Positions 1 to 9,305 are shown, numbered from the stretch's first letter. The stretch is 64,000 nt of DNA from Allorhizobium undicola ORS 992 = ATCC 700741 (GCF_000621665.1 NZ_JHXQ01000021.1:1-64000); one strand, 5' to 3'. Program-made: numbers and translations. Notes: generated by a model from the sequence alone, not told the origin.

Positions 1-95
1 AAACCGGTTCCCACTTTTCGGGCCGATGCTATCGCGCCTTCATGCCGCATCGGCTCAGTCCGAAAACCGGTTCCCACTTTTCGGGCCGATGCTAT
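1..95. repeat. Tandem pair of a 32-33 bp rhizobial repeat fragment
   Basis: Two near-identical units occupy 1-32 and 63-95; each runs from an AAACCGGTTCCCAC start through to GATGCTAT, and the offset is exactly 63 bases (21 codons). The unit resembles the AAAACCGGCTTCCACTTTTC part of the larger palindromic repeat at 16119-16221, so it is probably a fragment of that family. It overlaps the start of the gene at 42. The window begins inside the first unit, so the repeat may continue upstream. Confidence 0.75.
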
Positions 96-1184
96 GGCCC
101 CTCCCCCGCCATCGCCCTCCTGTGGCTGATGGCGTTGGCGGTTGTCCCGACACCCGTGGCGCAGGCTACGGAGCCGTCCCACGGTTCTGCTCGCGCCTGC
201 GGCCCGTCGGCGCAGGAAAGCCTGCTTGAGCCTGCCTCCGGCGTGGACGACAGTCTGGCGCTGGATTGCCGCGCCAGTCTTTCAGGGCAGGATCTTGTCA
301 CGAAGGAACTGGTCTTCGAGGGGGAAAAGGCCAGCGGCGCGGGTATTGATTGCCATGGCGGCACCATCGGCATTCCCGGCCATGTGCCGAAGGGCGCACC
401 GCCCACCATAACCATTCGCTCCGAGCCGCAGGAAGACGGTGGCTGGAGCGTGCCGCACGATATTCACATCCGCAATTGCAAGATTTATGGCTCCATCGTC
501 ATCATGGGCATGGGCGGCAATGGCGAGGCGGAGGCCGTGCGTCTCTCTTCTCTCACGCCGGGCCACACGGCCCGCGCCCAGATGGCGGCACCCCATCACA
601 TCGTGATCGACAATGTTACGCTGGTGGCGGCCGGACCGGTTCCGCTTTATCTTGCGCCCGGCGTTCACCATGTCGAGTTCAGCCATTCCATTGTCACCGG
701 CCATAGCAAGAATACAGCCCTCTATCTCGACGCCGAGAGTGGCCAGAACGTCATCACTGGCAATCGTTTTGAAATCGGCACGCGCAATCGTGAAGTCATC
801 GCGGTGGATGGCTCGGCACACAATGTCATTTCGGCAAACAGCTTTGTAGAACCGGCTGGCGGCGGCGTTTTCCTCTATCGCAATTGCGGACAGGGCGGCA
901 CGATCCGCCACCAGACCCCGCAATATAACCAGATTACCGGCAATCACTTTCTCTATCGCGAAGGCGCGCCCTCGCACCCGGCCATCTGGCTTGGCTCCAG
1001 CAGCATCGGTCAGGCGCTTTATTGCTATCAAGACCCGTCGCTGCCCTTCGGCAGCGGCGCCGATAACCGCAGCTTTGCGGATTTCAACACCGTTACCGGC
1101 AATGACATAACAGGTGCGGGCAGCGAAACCATCCGGGATGCAGGCGCCTCCAACACCGTTGGAGACAACCGCTTCAAACCGTGA
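42..1184 (+). CDS. Exported right-handed beta-helix repeat protein
   Basis: A 380-residue protein with a probable signal peptide: a basic N-terminus, a hydrophobic stretch around residues 24-35 ([13 protein letters not shown]) and an AQA-type cleavage site near residue 42. The C-terminal half carries repeated N-x-I-T-G-N-x-F-like rungs (VITGNRF, VISANSF, QITGNHF, TVTGNDI), typical of parallel beta-helix (NosD/pectate-lyase-like) folds. No catalytic residues can be assigned, so the substrate is unknown; a periplasmic or surface polysaccharide-related role is only a guess. The frame is open back to base 3, and the N-terminus is encoded within a repeated DNA element, so the true start is uncertain. 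The 3' end overlaps convergent pyrF by 11 bases. Confidence 0.6.
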   Translation: MPHRLSPKTGSHFSGRCYGPSPAIALLWLMALAVVPTPVAQATEPSHGSARACGPSAQESLLEPASGVDDSLALDCRASLSGQDLVTKELVFEGEKASGAGIDCHGGTIGIPGHVPKGAPPTITIRSEPQEDGGWSVPHDIHIRNCKIYGSIVIMGMGGNGEAEAVRLSSLTPGHTARAQMAAPHHIVIDNVTLVAAGPVPLYLAPGVHHVEFSHSIVTGHSKNTALYLDAESGQNVITGNRFEIGTRNREVIAVDGSAHNVISANSFVEPAGGGVFLYRNCGQGGTIRHQTPQYNQITGNHFLYREGAPSHPAIWLGSSSIGQALYCYQDPSLPFGSGADNRSFADFNTVTGNDITGAGSETIRDAGASNTVGDNRFKP

Positions 1185-1872
1185 AGGCGCCCTGCATTTC
1201 CTCCAGAATGGCGCAGGCCGCGGCAAGCGGGTCAGCCGCCTTGACGATTGGCCGCCCGACAACCAGATGGCTTGCGCCTGCCTGAATCGCATCCGCCGGG
1301 GTCATCACACGCTTCTGGTCGCCCTTGTCGGCGCCTGCGGGGCGAATGCCCGGCGTGACCACCGCCAATTCCGGCCCGACCACGGCGCGCACCGCCGCAG
1401 CCTCTTCCGCCGAGCAGACAATGCCGCCCATGCCGGTGGCGCGGGCCTGTTCTGCCCTTTTGAGCACGAGGCTGCGCGGATCGGCCTGATAGCCTGCCTC
1501 GATGAGGTCGCCGCTATCCATGGAGGTCAGAACCGTCACGCCCAGCAGGCAAAGTCCCGAGCCACGCGCTGCATCCACAGCCGCGGCCATGGCCTTGGGA
1601 TAGGCATGGATGGTCAGCATGGTCATGCCCATGCGCACAATGTTTTCCACCGCCGAATGCACGGTGTTGTCTATATCCAGGAGCTTCATGTCGAGGAAGA
1701 CCTGCTTGCCGTCACGGGCAAGATCACGGGCAAATTCCAGCCCACCAGCGAATGTCAGCTGATAGCCGATCTTGTAGAAGCTCACATCCTCGCCAAGCTT
1801 CGCCACCAGCGTTTCCGCCTCGGCAATCGTTGGCACATCCAGCCCCACGATCAATCGATTGCGCGCCTGCAT
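1174..1872 (-). CDS. pyrF: Orotidine 5'-phosphate decarboxylase
   Basis: This cytosolic enzyme makes UMP from OMP, the last step of de novo pyrimidine synthesis. The 232-residue length is normal for the bacterial TIM-barrel type. The D-x-K-x-x-D catalytic signature is visible as D61, K63 and D66 within [10 protein letters not shown], and the N-terminal LIVGLDVP strand is typical. It lies downstream of pmtA on the same strand with a 231-base gap in which I see no further gene. Its stop codon lies inside the end of the convergent beta-helix gene. Confidence 0.95.
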   Translation of the reverse strand: MQARNRLIVGLDVPTIAEAETLVAKLGEDVSFYKIGYQLTFAGGLEFARDLARDGKQVFLDMKLLDIDNTVHSAVENIVRMGMTMLTIHAYPKAMAAAVDAARGSGLCLLGVTVLTSMDSGDLIEAGYQADPRSLVLKRAEQARATGMGGIVCSAEEAAAVRAVVGPELAVVTPGIRPAGADKGDQKRVMTPADAIQAGASHLVVGRPIVKAADPLAAACAILEEMQGAFTV

Positions 1873-2103
1873 TTCCAGCTCCTTTCATGACCGGCAGCCA
1901 AAGCCCCAGGGAAAAGCTCTTCACCCGCCTTTTCGAATGGCGTCCAGTCGCACGAGATGCGGCAATCCGCAAGGGTGAAGCTGAAGAGATTGCCCGCCCC
2001 CTAAACTCACTGTTTCTTCGCCTTTGCGGAGAGAAAGCCGGAAAACAGGCACTTCAGGATCAATCCTGATCTGCGGATGGGTGATATAGACGCCAAACAC
2101 CGA

Positions 2104-2697
2104 TCAGGTCCGGCGGTAGATCCACAGCTGCGCGGGCGGCAGGTTGCGCACCATGAAATCGAGATGCTGGATATGGTAGCTGCCGCCGCGGGCAATGACC
2201 GGCGAAACCGGACCATAGGAAATCTGCACCACGGGACGCCCGCGCGGAATGCGGTTCAGCAGATCTTCCACCAGCCGGATGCGCTGGTCCATTGGAAAGC
2301 TCAGCAGCGGCACGGCGGAGATTACGCAATCGAATGTCGCGCCGGATAGCGCGCCCAAGGTGTGATCCAGATTGAAGGCATCGCCGTGAATGAAATTCAC
2401 GCCCGGAAAGCCCGCCTTGAGGTGGCGATAGAAATCCTGGGAATATTCCACCGAAACCAGCTTTTCCGGCGCAACGCCATGGGCAAGAATGGCCTTGGTA
2501 ATCGCGCCCGTACCCGGACCAAGCTCCAGCACCGGCAGGCCGGATTGCGTATCGATGACGCTGGCCATGCGGCGCGCGGTGAAGGAGGAGGTTGGCGCAA
2601 TGGCCCCGACTGCCTTGGGCCCCTGCATCATGCCCTTGAAGAAGCGTATCTCTTCATCAAACTTCTGCTCAAGACGCTGCTTCAGATTGAATTTCAT
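2104..2697 (-). CDS. pmtA: Phosphatidylethanolamine N-methyltransferase (rhizobial PmtA type)
   Basis: A 197-residue class I SAM-dependent methyltransferase. The SAM loop is LELGPGTGAITKAIL near residue 60, followed by VEYSQDF and HGDAFNL. The N-terminal amphipathic segment (MKFNLKQRLEQKFDEEIRFFKG) fits membrane association. In Rhizobiales this soluble-type enzyme methylates phosphatidylethanolamine stepwise to phosphatidylcholine. The ATG at 2697 is preferred over an upstream start because a GGAGGAAG Shine-Dalgarno sequence lies just before it. The pmtA-pyrF neighbourhood is typical of Brucella. The assignment rests on family resemblance; a related phospholipid methyltransferase is the alternative. 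Confidence 0.8.
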   Translation of the reverse strand: MKFNLKQRLEQKFDEEIRFFKGMMQGPKAVGAIAPTSSFTARRMASVIDTQSGLPVLELGPGTGAITKAILAHGVAPEKLVSVEYSQDFYRHLKAGFPGVNFIHGDAFNLDHTLGALSGATFDCVISAVPLLSFPMDQRIRLVEDLLNRIPRGRPVVQISYGPVSPVIARGGSYHIQHLDFMVRNLPPAQLWIYRRT

Positions 2698-2800
2698 CCG
2701 CGACTTCCTCCATGCTCTTCCAGTTGCGCCAATCATTGGCGCGTGCGCGGCATGTTGGCGTTATTTTTCGTAAAGACAAGAGGTCCCGACCCTTAAAGAC

Positions 2801-2838
2801 AAAGAAAGCGGCAAACCGATGCCGATCTGCCGCTCTTT
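2801..2838 (-). terminator. Rho-independent terminator of dnaN
   Basis: The arms AGCGGCA (807-813 of the 2-kb block) and TGCCGCT (828-834) form a stem followed on the minus strand by a T-rich tail (TTTCTTTGTCTTT). It lies about 110 bases past the dnaN stop and upstream of pmtA. Confidence 0.65.
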
Positions 2839-2947
2839 TCAAATCTCTTTATAAGCGCCCCCCCAAGGAGCCTCGGACGGCATTGCCGTGGCGCAAGAAA
2901 CGACTTGGCCCACGGCGGCTTGTCCGTCACCGATCCCGTCTTGCGGA

Positions 2948-4066
2948 TCAGACCCGCATCGGCATCAGGACATACAGAGCGTCGTCGCCAGCCGTATCGC
3001 GGATCAGCGTTGGCGATCCGGCATCGGCGAGAAGGAAAATCGCGTCTTCGCCCGAAAGCTGGGCGGTGATGTCCAGCAGATATTTGGCATTGAAACCGAT
3101 TTCCATGGCATCGCTTTCATAGCCAACGGCGATTTCTTCCGTGGCGCTGCCGGAATCGGGATTGTTGACGGTGAGCGTCAGGTGGCCATCGTTCAGGGCC
3201 AGTTTCACGGCCCGGCCGCGTTCGGAGGAAATCGTCGAGACGCGATCCACCGCCTGGGCGAAGCCCTGGCAATCCACGCGCATTTCCTTGTCATTGGCAG
3301 TCGGGATCACGCGCTGGTAATCGGGGAAGGTGCCGTCGATGAGCTTTGAGGTCATGACGATTTCACCGATGGTGAAGCGGATCTTGGCATCCGACACCTC
3401 GATGGAAACAACGAGGTCTGGATTGTCGATGAGCTTTTGCAGCTCGCCCACCGTCTTGCGGGGAATGATGATGCCCGGCATTCCCTCCGAGCCGGAGGGC
3501 GCCTCGACATCGGCGCGCGCCAGCCGGTGTCCGTCGGTGGCAACGGCCCTGAGCTTCAGCGCGCCAGCCGCCTCGATCGTGTGCAGGTAGATGCCGTTCA
3601 GATAATAGCGGGTCTCTTCGGTGGAGATCGCAAACTGGGTGCGGTCGATCAGCATCTTGAGATCGGCGGCCTTGAGCTTGAAGGCATGACTGAAGCTTCC
3701 GGCGGTCAGATCGGGAAAATCGCTTTCCGGCAGGCATTGCAGCGAAAATTTCGAGCGGCCGGACGTCACCGTCATGCTCGCGCCGTCAGCGGCGGTGGAT
3801 AGCAGCACCTCGCCGCCATCGGAAAGCTTGCGCACGATTTCGTAAAGAAGATGGGCCGGAACGGTGGTGGCGCCCGCCTGCTCAACCATGGCAGGCGTGC
3901 CTTCGATGATTTCCAGATCGAGGTCGGTGGCCTTCATGGCCAGGGTGTTGCCCTCGGCCCGCAGCAGGACGTTGGAGAGGATCGGAATGGTGTTGCGCCG
4001 CTCGACGACCCGGTGAACGTGATTGAGCGATTTGAGGAGATTGGACCGTTCAAGAGTAATACGCAT
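2948..4066 (-). CDS. dnaN: DNA polymerase III sliding clamp (beta subunit)
   Basis: A 372-residue protein, the normal length for the ring-shaped beta clamp that tethers replicative polymerase to DNA. It starts MRITLERSNLLKSLNHVHRVVERR, contains the PILSNVLL and TDLDLEI segments of domain 1, and ends in the usual hydrophobic PMRV tail (YVLMPMRV). The frame stays open far upstream, but that extension overlaps rsmI on the opposite strand and has no clamp homology, so ATG 4066 is the start. It is divergent from rsmI. dnaA lies about 32 kb away rather than adjacent. Confidence 0.96.
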   Translation of the reverse strand: MRITLERSNLLKSLNHVHRVVERRNTIPILSNVLLRAEGNTLAMKATDLDLEIIEGTPAMVEQAGATTVPAHLLYEIVRKLSDGGEVLLSTAADGASMTVTSGRSKFSLQCLPESDFPDLTAGSFSHAFKLKAADLKMLIDRTQFAISTEETRYYLNGIYLHTIEAAGALKLRAVATDGHRLARADVEAPSGSEGMPGIIIPRKTVGELQKLIDNPDLVVSIEVSDAKIRFTIGEIVMTSKLIDGTFPDYQRVIPTANDKEMRVDCQGFAQAVDRVSTISSERGRAVKLALNDGHLTLTVNNPDSGSATEEIAVGYESDAMEIGFNAKYLLDITAQLSGEDAIFLLADAGSPTLIRDTAGDDALYVLMPMRV

Positions 4067-4294
4067 TGACGCTGCCACTTTCGACCTTGCGATCCTGAAG
4101 GCGGATCGGTTCTTAAGTCCCGGTCCTTCGGAACCGGAGAATGGGACGGGCAAAATGGCAGGAAAACCACTCCAAATGCAAGGGCCTGCCGGGCATCGGC
4201 TTTCGAACTCCCCGTTTTCCTCAGGCTTTGCACCTTGCCGGAGCGGCAGAGCTGGACCATAAGTCAGTTCCACCGGCGCAACAGCACCACGCCG

Positions 4295-5239
4295 ATGAAA
4301 ACATGTGCAAGGCAGGATGGGCCGTTGAAGGACGAAGACACCAGGGCGGACAGACCGCAGCGCAGCTTCCGGCTGAATGACAGCCCGGTTCAGGCCCGCC
4401 CGCTGGAGGCCGCCCTTTATCTCGTGGCAACGCCCATTGGCAATCTCGGCGATATTACCCTCAGGGCGCTGGAGGTTCTGGCGGGGGCGGACGTGCTGGC
4501 CTGCGAGGATACCCGCGTCACCCGCGTGCTTCTGGACCGCTACGGCATCGCCACCCGGCCCTATGCCTATCACGAACACAACGCCGCAGACGTGGGCCCA
4601 AGGCTCATCGAGGCGCTGGCCAGCGGCAAATCCGTGGCGCTGGTTTCCGATGCCGGCACGCCTCTTGTCTCGGATCCTGGTTACAGGCTGGCCCAGCTTG
4701 CCATCGAGGCGGGGCTCAAGGTGGTGCCGCTCCCCGGCCCTTCGGCGCCGCTTGCCGCCCTTGTCGGCTCGGGCCTGCCCAATGATGCCTTTCTGTTTGC
4801 GGGCTTCCTGCCCAGCAAGGACAAGGCGCGACGTGATGCTCTGGCCGGATGGGAAGATGTCCCCGCAACGCTGATCTTCTTCGAAAGTCCGCATCGCATC
4901 GGCGCCACGCTTACGGCAGCGGCAGAGGTTCTGGGCGCAGACCGCCCCGCCTGCGTGTGCCGGGAACTGACCAAGACCTTCGAGGAATTCCGTCGCGGCA
5001 CGCTTGGCGAACTGTCCGGCTTTTACGACGATGACAGGCAGGTCAAGGGCGAAATCGTGCTGGTGATCGGCCCGCCGCTTGCCCCGCCGCCCCCCGCAGA
5101 AGAAGATGTGGACGTCCTGCTTCTGGAGCTTGCCGCAACGCTGCCCGCGCCGAAGGCTGCGGCGGAAGCGGCACGGCGCACCGGCCTTGTCCGCAAGGAT
5201 CTTTACCAGCGGCTTTTGGACCTGAAAGCTGGAACATGA
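4295..5239 (+). CDS. rsmI: 16S rRNA (cytidine-1402) 2'-O-methyltransferase
   Basis: RsmI methylates the ribose of C1402 in the ribosomal decoding centre. The family signatures are clear: LVATPIGNLGDITLRAL, CEDTRVTRVLL, and LVSDAGTPLVSDPGYRL, which together form the SAM-binding tetrapyrrole-methylase fold. The start is uncertain: ATG 4295 gives 314 residues but has no obvious ribosome site, TTG 4325 is preceded by an AGGATG-like site, and TTG 4235 is also in frame. It is followed after 4 bases by yraN, the common rhizobial order. Confidence 0.92.
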   Translation: MKTCARQDGPLKDEDTRADRPQRSFRLNDSPVQARPLEAALYLVATPIGNLGDITLRALEVLAGADVLACEDTRVTRVLLDRYGIATRPYAYHEHNAADVGPRLIEALASGKSVALVSDAGTPLVSDPGYRLAQLAIEAGLKVVPLPGPSAPLAALVGSGLPNDAFLFAGFLPSKDKARRDALAGWEDVPATLIFFESPHRIGATLTAAAEVLGADRPACVCRELTKTFEEFRRGTLGELSGFYDDDRQVKGEIVLVIGPPLAPPPPAEEDVDVLLLELAATLPAPKAAAEAARRTGLVRKDLYQRLLDLKAGT

Positions 5240-5243
5240 CGCA

Positions 5244-5630
5244 ATGAGCGGCCGCAGCAGGACGACGGGCTCAAGGCAGGACCGGCGACGGCGCAAGGCC
5301 GAAAAACGCGGGCGCATGGCCGAGTGGCTGGCCGTTGCATTTCTGCTGATGCGGGGCTATCGCATTCTGGCGCTGCGCCACAAGACCCGCTTCGGCGAGG
5401 TGGACATCATTGCCCGCAAGGGCGATCTGGTCGCGCTGGTGGAGGTCAAGGCCCGCGCCAGCGAACAATTGGCGCTCGATGCGGTAAGCCATGAAAGCCA
5501 AAGACGGATCCGGGCGGCGGGCGATGCCTGGCTTTCCCGGCAGAAACAGGCGCATCTTCTATCCATCCGCTGCGACATCATTGCCGTTATGCCGTGGCGC
5601 TTGCCACGCCATTTTGAAAATGCCTTTTGA
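5244..5630 (+). CDS. UPF0102 / YraN family nuclease-fold protein
   Basis: A 128-residue protein of the YraN family, which has a restriction-endonuclease-like fold. The core motif GEVDIIARKGDLVALVEVKAR, with its D and E-x-K residues, is intact around residues 52-72. The cellular role of the family is not settled; a link to DNA repair or uptake has been proposed. It lies 4 bases after rsmI and is probably co-transcribed. In many rhizobia the next gene is gshB; here a chimeric palindromic repeat follows. Confidence 0.85.
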   Translation: MSGRSRTTGSRQDRRRRKAEKRGRMAEWLAVAFLLMRGYRILALRHKTRFGEVDIIARKGDLVALVEVKARASEQLALDAVSHESQRRIRAAGDAWLSRQKQAHLLSIRCDIIAVMPWRLPRHFENAF

Positions 5631-5670
5631 AACAGGGCTTGCGACCCTGAACCAGACGTCTGTGGCTCAG

Positions 5671-5798
5671 GCTTACAGCGCCGCGCGTTTTATCAAACGC
5701 ACAAAGGACGCTGTAACACTTTAAATCTTCTGCATAATTTTCAGGAAAAGTGGAAGCCGGTTTTCCGTCTGAAAATGCGTAAAAACAAATAGTTAGAG
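5671..5798. repeat. Chimeric palindromic repeat (family A half joined to family B)
   Basis: The left part (about 5671-5742) matches the Bru-RS-like family A seen at 15968-16076: TTACAGCGCCG, GCGTTTTATCAAACGC and CTGCATAATTTTCA. At that point it switches to the reverse complement of family B as seen at 16158-16217 (AGGAAAAGTGG, GTCTGAAAATGCG, AACAAATAGTTAGAG). The right end supplies the stop codon of the cupin gene on the opposite strand. Confidence 0.75.
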
Positions 5799-6281
5799 TG
5801 CCCGCCGGTCGCCGCTGCGCAAGGCGTTGCGCAAACGGTAAAGCGTGGCAAGCGGTCCGGGAAAAGGTTTGCGCAAAAAGGCAATCTTGCGCACATAGGT
5901 GTCAACCTGCCATGTGGCCCAGGTACCACCCTTGAAATAGGCAATGTCACCGGCCTTCAAAAGACGGCTTTGCCCGTCCTCTCCGGTCACGTCTACCGTA
6001 CCTTCCAGTATCATCACGGTTTCATCCCAGCCGAAATACCAGCGAAAACGGCCTGCCGTGCAATCCCAGACGGCTGTCGTTCCGGCCTCGTCGGCGCTGC
6101 GGGAATGGTCTGCCACGCGGGCTTGCGGATCGCCTTCAAGCACCCAGTCCGGATTGATCGGCGCGGGCCGCATTTCAAGATCGCCCGCGGGCGCCGCAAT
6201 GATTGGCGGCACGTCTTCCCGGCCACGGTTCGCAACCATCATCAATCCGGCAATTCCGGCGACAAGCAACTTGATCGGCAT
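5793..6281 (-). CDS. Cupin-domain protein with N-terminal hydrophobic segment
   Basis: A 162-residue protein. Residues 1-18 are hydrophobic (MPIKLLVAGIAGLMMVAN), a possible membrane anchor or uncleaved signal. The rest is a single cupin barrel of the DUF861 / ureidoglycine-aminohydrolase-like type: WDCTAGRFRWYFGWDETVMILEG, then LLKAGDIAYFKGGTWATWQVD. No substrate can be assigned. It sits downstream of ugpC on the same strand, separated by a 28-bp palindrome about 40 bases upstream of its start, so it is probably a separate unit. Its stop codon lies in a repeat element, so the C-terminus may have been altered by repeat insertion. Confidence 0.7.
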   Translation of the reverse strand: MPIKLLVAGIAGLMMVANRGREDVPPIIAAPAGDLEMRPAPINPDWVLEGDPQARVADHSRSADEAGTTAVWDCTAGRFRWYFGWDETVMILEGTVDVTGEDGQSRLLKAGDIAYFKGGTWATWQVDTYVRKIAFLRKPFPGPLATLYRLRNALRSGDRRAL

Positions 6282-6320
6282 TTACGTCCCCCATGAACGC
6301 CGACATTCTAATGTGGGAGC

Positions 6321-6348
6321 ATCGACACCGCGTTAACGCGGTATCGAT
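6321..6348. promoter_or_regulatory. Near-perfect 28-bp palindrome upstream of the cupin gene
   Basis: The core ACCGCGTTAACGCGGT (6327-6342) is a perfect 16-bp palindrome, flanked by ATCGA (6321-6325) and TCGAT (6344-6348) with one mismatched base on each side. It lies 40 bases upstream of the cupin start and 46 bases after the ugpC stop. No T tract follows on the minus strand, so an operator is more likely than a terminator. Confidence 0.45.
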
Positions 6349-6393
6349 AATTTTCGCGAAATGAGCATTCGCCAGCAATCGGCCCGCGCGGTC

Positions 6394-7491
6394 TCAGGCC
6401 AGCGTCGTGGAGACGGAAACCGCAGAAGCTTGCGAAAGACCCAGCTCCAGCCGTCGCCCATCCGCACCGAAGAAATGCAGTCTGGCCGGATCGAAACTCA
6501 GCACCATGTCCTCCGAAAGCTCGGCGCCGACCGGCAGGGAAGCGCAGAGCGCCTGCGTGCCGATGCGGCCATGGACAAGGCGCGAGCCGCCCAGTTCCTC
6601 GACATAATCCATGCGGAAGGGCAGACGCGGCATCCCATCGCGCACCGGACCGAGATCTTCTGCCCGGATACCCACTGTCACATCGCCGGAATGAGCGGCC
6701 TGGGCGGAAAGGGTCAGGCTGATCGGCCAGACGGAAAGCAGATTGCCATCGATACGGCCATTCAGAAGATTCATGGCGGGAGAGCCGATGAAGCTCGCCA
6801 CGAAGGTGGAGGCCGGACGATGGTAGACCTCGAGCGGCGTGCCGATCTGTTCGATGCGGCCGCCATTCAGCACCACCAGCCGGTCGGCCAATGTCATTGC
6901 TTCCAGCTGGTCATGGGTCACGTAAAGCGAGGTGGTGCCAAGGCGCCTTTGCAGTTTGCGGATTTCGCCGCGCATGGACACGCGCAGCTTGGCATCCAGA
7001 TTGGACAGCGGCTCGTCGAACAGGAAGGCGGCAGGCTTGCGCACGATGGCGCGGCCCATGGCCACGCGCTGGCGCTGGCCGCCGGAAAGTGCGCGCGGCT
7101 TGCGCTCCAGATAGGGCTCCAGCTCCAGCATACGGGCGGCTTCGGCCACGCGGGCGTCGATCTCCGCCTTGGGCGTCTTGCGGTTCTTCAGGCCGTAGGC
7201 CATGTTCTGCCGCACCGTCATATGCGGGTAGAGCGCGTAATTCTGGAAAACCATGGCGATGTCGCGATCGGCGGGCTCCACCTTGTTGACCACGCGCTCG
7301 GCGATGCGCACCGTGCCTTCCGAAATGCTTTCCAGACCCGCCACCATGCGCAGCAGCGTGGACTTGCCGCAGCCGGACGGCCCCACCAGCACGATGAACT
7401 CGCCATCGGCAATCTGGATGTCCACGGCACTGACGGCCCTGACACCGCCGTCATAGATTTTCGAGACCTGGTTGATGTCGATGGATGCCAT
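6394..7491 (-). CDS. ugpC: Glycerol-3-phosphate ABC importer, ATP-binding subunit
   Basis: A 365-residue ATPase of the MalK/UgpC class. Walker A is GPSGCGKST (residues 37-45), the ABC signature is [12 protein letters not shown], Walker B is [16 protein letters not shown], and a C-terminal TOBE-like regulatory domain follows (residues about 240-365). It is the last gene of ugpBAEC, 11 bases after ugpE. It energises import of sn-glycerol-3-phosphate and glycerophosphodiesters. Substrate assignment rests on the gene order and the Pho box ahead of ugpB; another sugar ABC system would look similar from this subunit alone. Confidence 0.88.
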   Translation of the reverse strand: MASIDINQVSKIYDGGVRAVSAVDIQIADGEFIVLVGPSGCGKSTLLRMVAGLESISEGTVRIAERVVNKVEPADRDIAMVFQNYALYPHMTVRQNMAYGLKNRKTPKAEIDARVAEAARMLELEPYLERKPRALSGGQRQRVAMGRAIVRKPAAFLFDEPLSNLDAKLRVSMRGEIRKLQRRLGTTSLYVTHDQLEAMTLADRLVVLNGGRIEQIGTPLEVYHRPASTFVASFIGSPAMNLLNGRIDGNLLSVWPISLTLSAQAAHSGDVTVGIRAEDLGPVRDGMPRLPFRMDYVEELGGSRLVHGRIGTQALCASLPVGAELSEDMVLSFDPARLHFFGADGRRLELGLSQASAVSVSTTLA

Positions 7492-7502
7492 GACCGGCTC
7501 CT

Positions 7503-8345
7503 TTACTTGTCGGTTTCGGTGAGGCCCTTGATGAACCAGCTCTGGAACACCACCACGATCAGCACGGGCGGCACGAGCGCCAGCACGGCCAGGGCAAAGG
7601 CCTCGTTATAATCAGGGATCTGCGCGCCCACCCAGACTTGCAGGATCTGCTTGATGCCGCGCATCAGGGTGAAATAGCCTTCATCCGTGGTCATCAGGAT
7701 CGGCCAGAGATACTGGTTCCAGCCATAGACGAACATGATGATGAAAACGGCGGCGATCATGCTGCGCGACAGCGGCACCAGCACATCGATGAAAAACTTG
7801 AACGGACCCGCGCCGTCTATGCGCGCCGCCTCCAGCAATTCATCCGGCACGGAACGAAAGAACTGCCGGAAGAAGAAAGTGCCGGTGGCCGATGCCAGAA
7901 GCGGCAGGATGAGGCCGGTATAACTGTTCAGCAGATGCAGCTCGCTCATCACCTGATAGGATGGCAGGATGCGCACTTCCAGCGGCAGAAGCAGCGTGGT
8001 GAAGATCATCCAGAAGGCCAGCGTCGAAAAGCGGAAGCGGAAATAGACGATGGCATAGGCCGCCATCATCGACAGAACGATCTTGCCGATGGCAAAGCCG
8101 AGACCGAGAATGAGCGAGTTCATCATCATGCTCAGCCCTGTCACCTTGCCGTTGAAGCCGGCCTGGGCAAACAGCACTTTGTGATAGGTCGCACCAAACT
8201 GGTCGCCCAGCGACAGCATCAGGCCCTTCTGGTGAATTTCGGGCGCCGAATGAGTAGAGGTGGTGAAAGCCACGATAACCGGCGCCAGCATGACGAGGCA
8301 GCCGGCAAGCAGGATGAGGTGGTCGAAGAATTTCGTCTTGTACAT
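7503..8345 (-). CDS. ugpE: Glycerol-3-phosphate ABC importer, inner-membrane permease
   Basis: A 280-residue binding-protein-dependent permease with about six membrane segments. The EAA loop that docks the ATPase is [26 protein letters not shown] near residue 190. It begins [27 protein letters not shown] and ends with a cytoplasmic [12 protein letters not shown] tail, as in UgpE/MalG. It lies 4 bases after ugpA and 11 bases before ugpC, a tight operon. Confidence 0.88.
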   Translation of the reverse strand: MYKTKFFDHLILLAGCLVMLAPVIVAFTTSTHSAPEIHQKGLMLSLGDQFGATYHKVLFAQAGFNGKVTGLSMMMNSLILGLGFAIGKIVLSMMAAYAIVYFRFRFSTLAFWMIFTTLLLPLEVRILPSYQVMSELHLLNSYTGLILPLLASATGTFFFRQFFRSVPDELLEAARIDGAGPFKFFIDVLVPLSRSMIAAVFIIMFVYGWNQYLWPILMTTDEGYFTLMRGIKQILQVWVGAQIPDYNEAFALAVLALVPPVLIVVVFQSWFIKGLTETDK

Positions 8346-8349
8346 GGCA

Positions 8350-9231
8350 TCACCCGTAATGCACGCGGCGCTCGATGAAGCGGAACTGGATGAGGGTCAG
8401 CACCAGCACCACGACCATCAGGATCACCGATTGCGCCGAGGAAGAGCCGATGTCATTGCCGCGGAAGCCATCGGCATAGACCTTGTAGACCAGCGTTATG
8501 GGGTTATCGGCGGGCTTGTCCTTCACCATCACGTCAATGAAGGCAAAGGTGTCGAACAGCGAATAGGTCATGTTGATGACCAGAAGGAAAAACGCCGTCG
8601 GCGTCAGAAGCGGCAGGATCACAGTGAAGAAGCGCCGCGTTCCTGACCGGCAATCCAGAACGGCCGCCTCCCGCACGGAAGCCGGAATGCCTTGCAGGCC
8701 CGACAGGAAAAAGATGAAATTATAGGGAATATGGCTCCAGACAGCGATGGCGGTCAGTGCCACGGCGGTATCGAAATAGTTCAGCCCGACCTTCATGTCC
8801 CAGCCGAACAGCGCCACGAATTTCATGAAGGGGCCGATATGCTGGTCGAAAAACATGGAGCCGATGAAGCCTGACACCGGCGGCGCGATGGCATAGACGA
8901 AAATGAGAATGGTCCTGTAGGCCGACTGGCCGCGTATGACCGCATCCGCCTTGACCGCAAGGAGCAGTCCGAGGCTGAGAACGAGAAAGGTGACGACGAT
9001 CGCGAAGACGAAGGTGAAAAGCGCCACGCGCCGGTATTCCGCCGAAGACAGCACATCGGTATAATTGGAAAGCCCCGCGAAGGTGGATCCGAAGCCGAAG
9101 GGATCCTCGATGAACAGCGACGAACGAATGGCTTCAGCCGCCGGCCAGTAAAAGAAGATCGCCACGATGGTCAGCTGCGGCAGAAGAAACAGATAGGGCA
9201 GATATTTCGATTCGAATTGCACGCGCTTCAT
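8350..9231 (-). CDS. ugpA: Glycerol-3-phosphate ABC importer, inner-membrane permease
   Basis: A 293-residue MalF/UgpA-type permease. The N-terminal segment LPYLFLLPQLTIVAIFFYWPAAEA is a membrane helix, and the EAA-loop equivalent is VREAAVLDCRSGTRRFFTVILPLLTP near residue 200. It pairs with UgpE to form the channel. It follows ugpB after a 74-base gap that holds a strong hairpin, which may lower its expression relative to the binding protein. Confidence 0.88.
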   Translation of the reverse strand: MKRVQFESKYLPYLFLLPQLTIVAIFFYWPAAEAIRSSLFIEDPFGFGSTFAGLSNYTDVLSSAEYRRVALFTFVFAIVVTFLVLSLGLLLAVKADAVIRGQSAYRTILIFVYAIAPPVSGFIGSMFFDQHIGPFMKFVALFGWDMKVGLNYFDTAVALTAIAVWSHIPYNFIFFLSGLQGIPASVREAAVLDCRSGTRRFFTVILPLLTPTAFFLLVINMTYSLFDTFAFIDVMVKDKPADNPITLVYKVYADGFRGNDIGSSSAQSVILMVVVLVLTLIQFRFIERRVHYG

Positions 9232-9253
9232 GGCGTCTTCCTCACGTCAATGA

Positions 9254-9282
9254 CCGGAGGCGCCGTTTTACAGCGCCTCCGG
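9254..9282 (-). other. Intra-operon hairpin between ugpB and ugpA
   Basis: A perfect 10-bp stem, CCGGAGGCGC and GCGCCTCCGG, with a 9-base loop. No T tract follows on the minus strand. Hairpins in this position commonly stabilise the upstream binding-protein message, as with malE; that role is inferred here. Confidence 0.6.
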
Positions 9283-9305
9283 ACCGGATGTGTTCCAGAG
9301 AAGGA

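Noticed and set aside
4067-5317. N-terminal extension of more than 400 residues for dnaN
   Set aside because: The frame stays open upstream of ATG 4066 but runs antisense through rsmI. A 372-residue clamp is the normal length.
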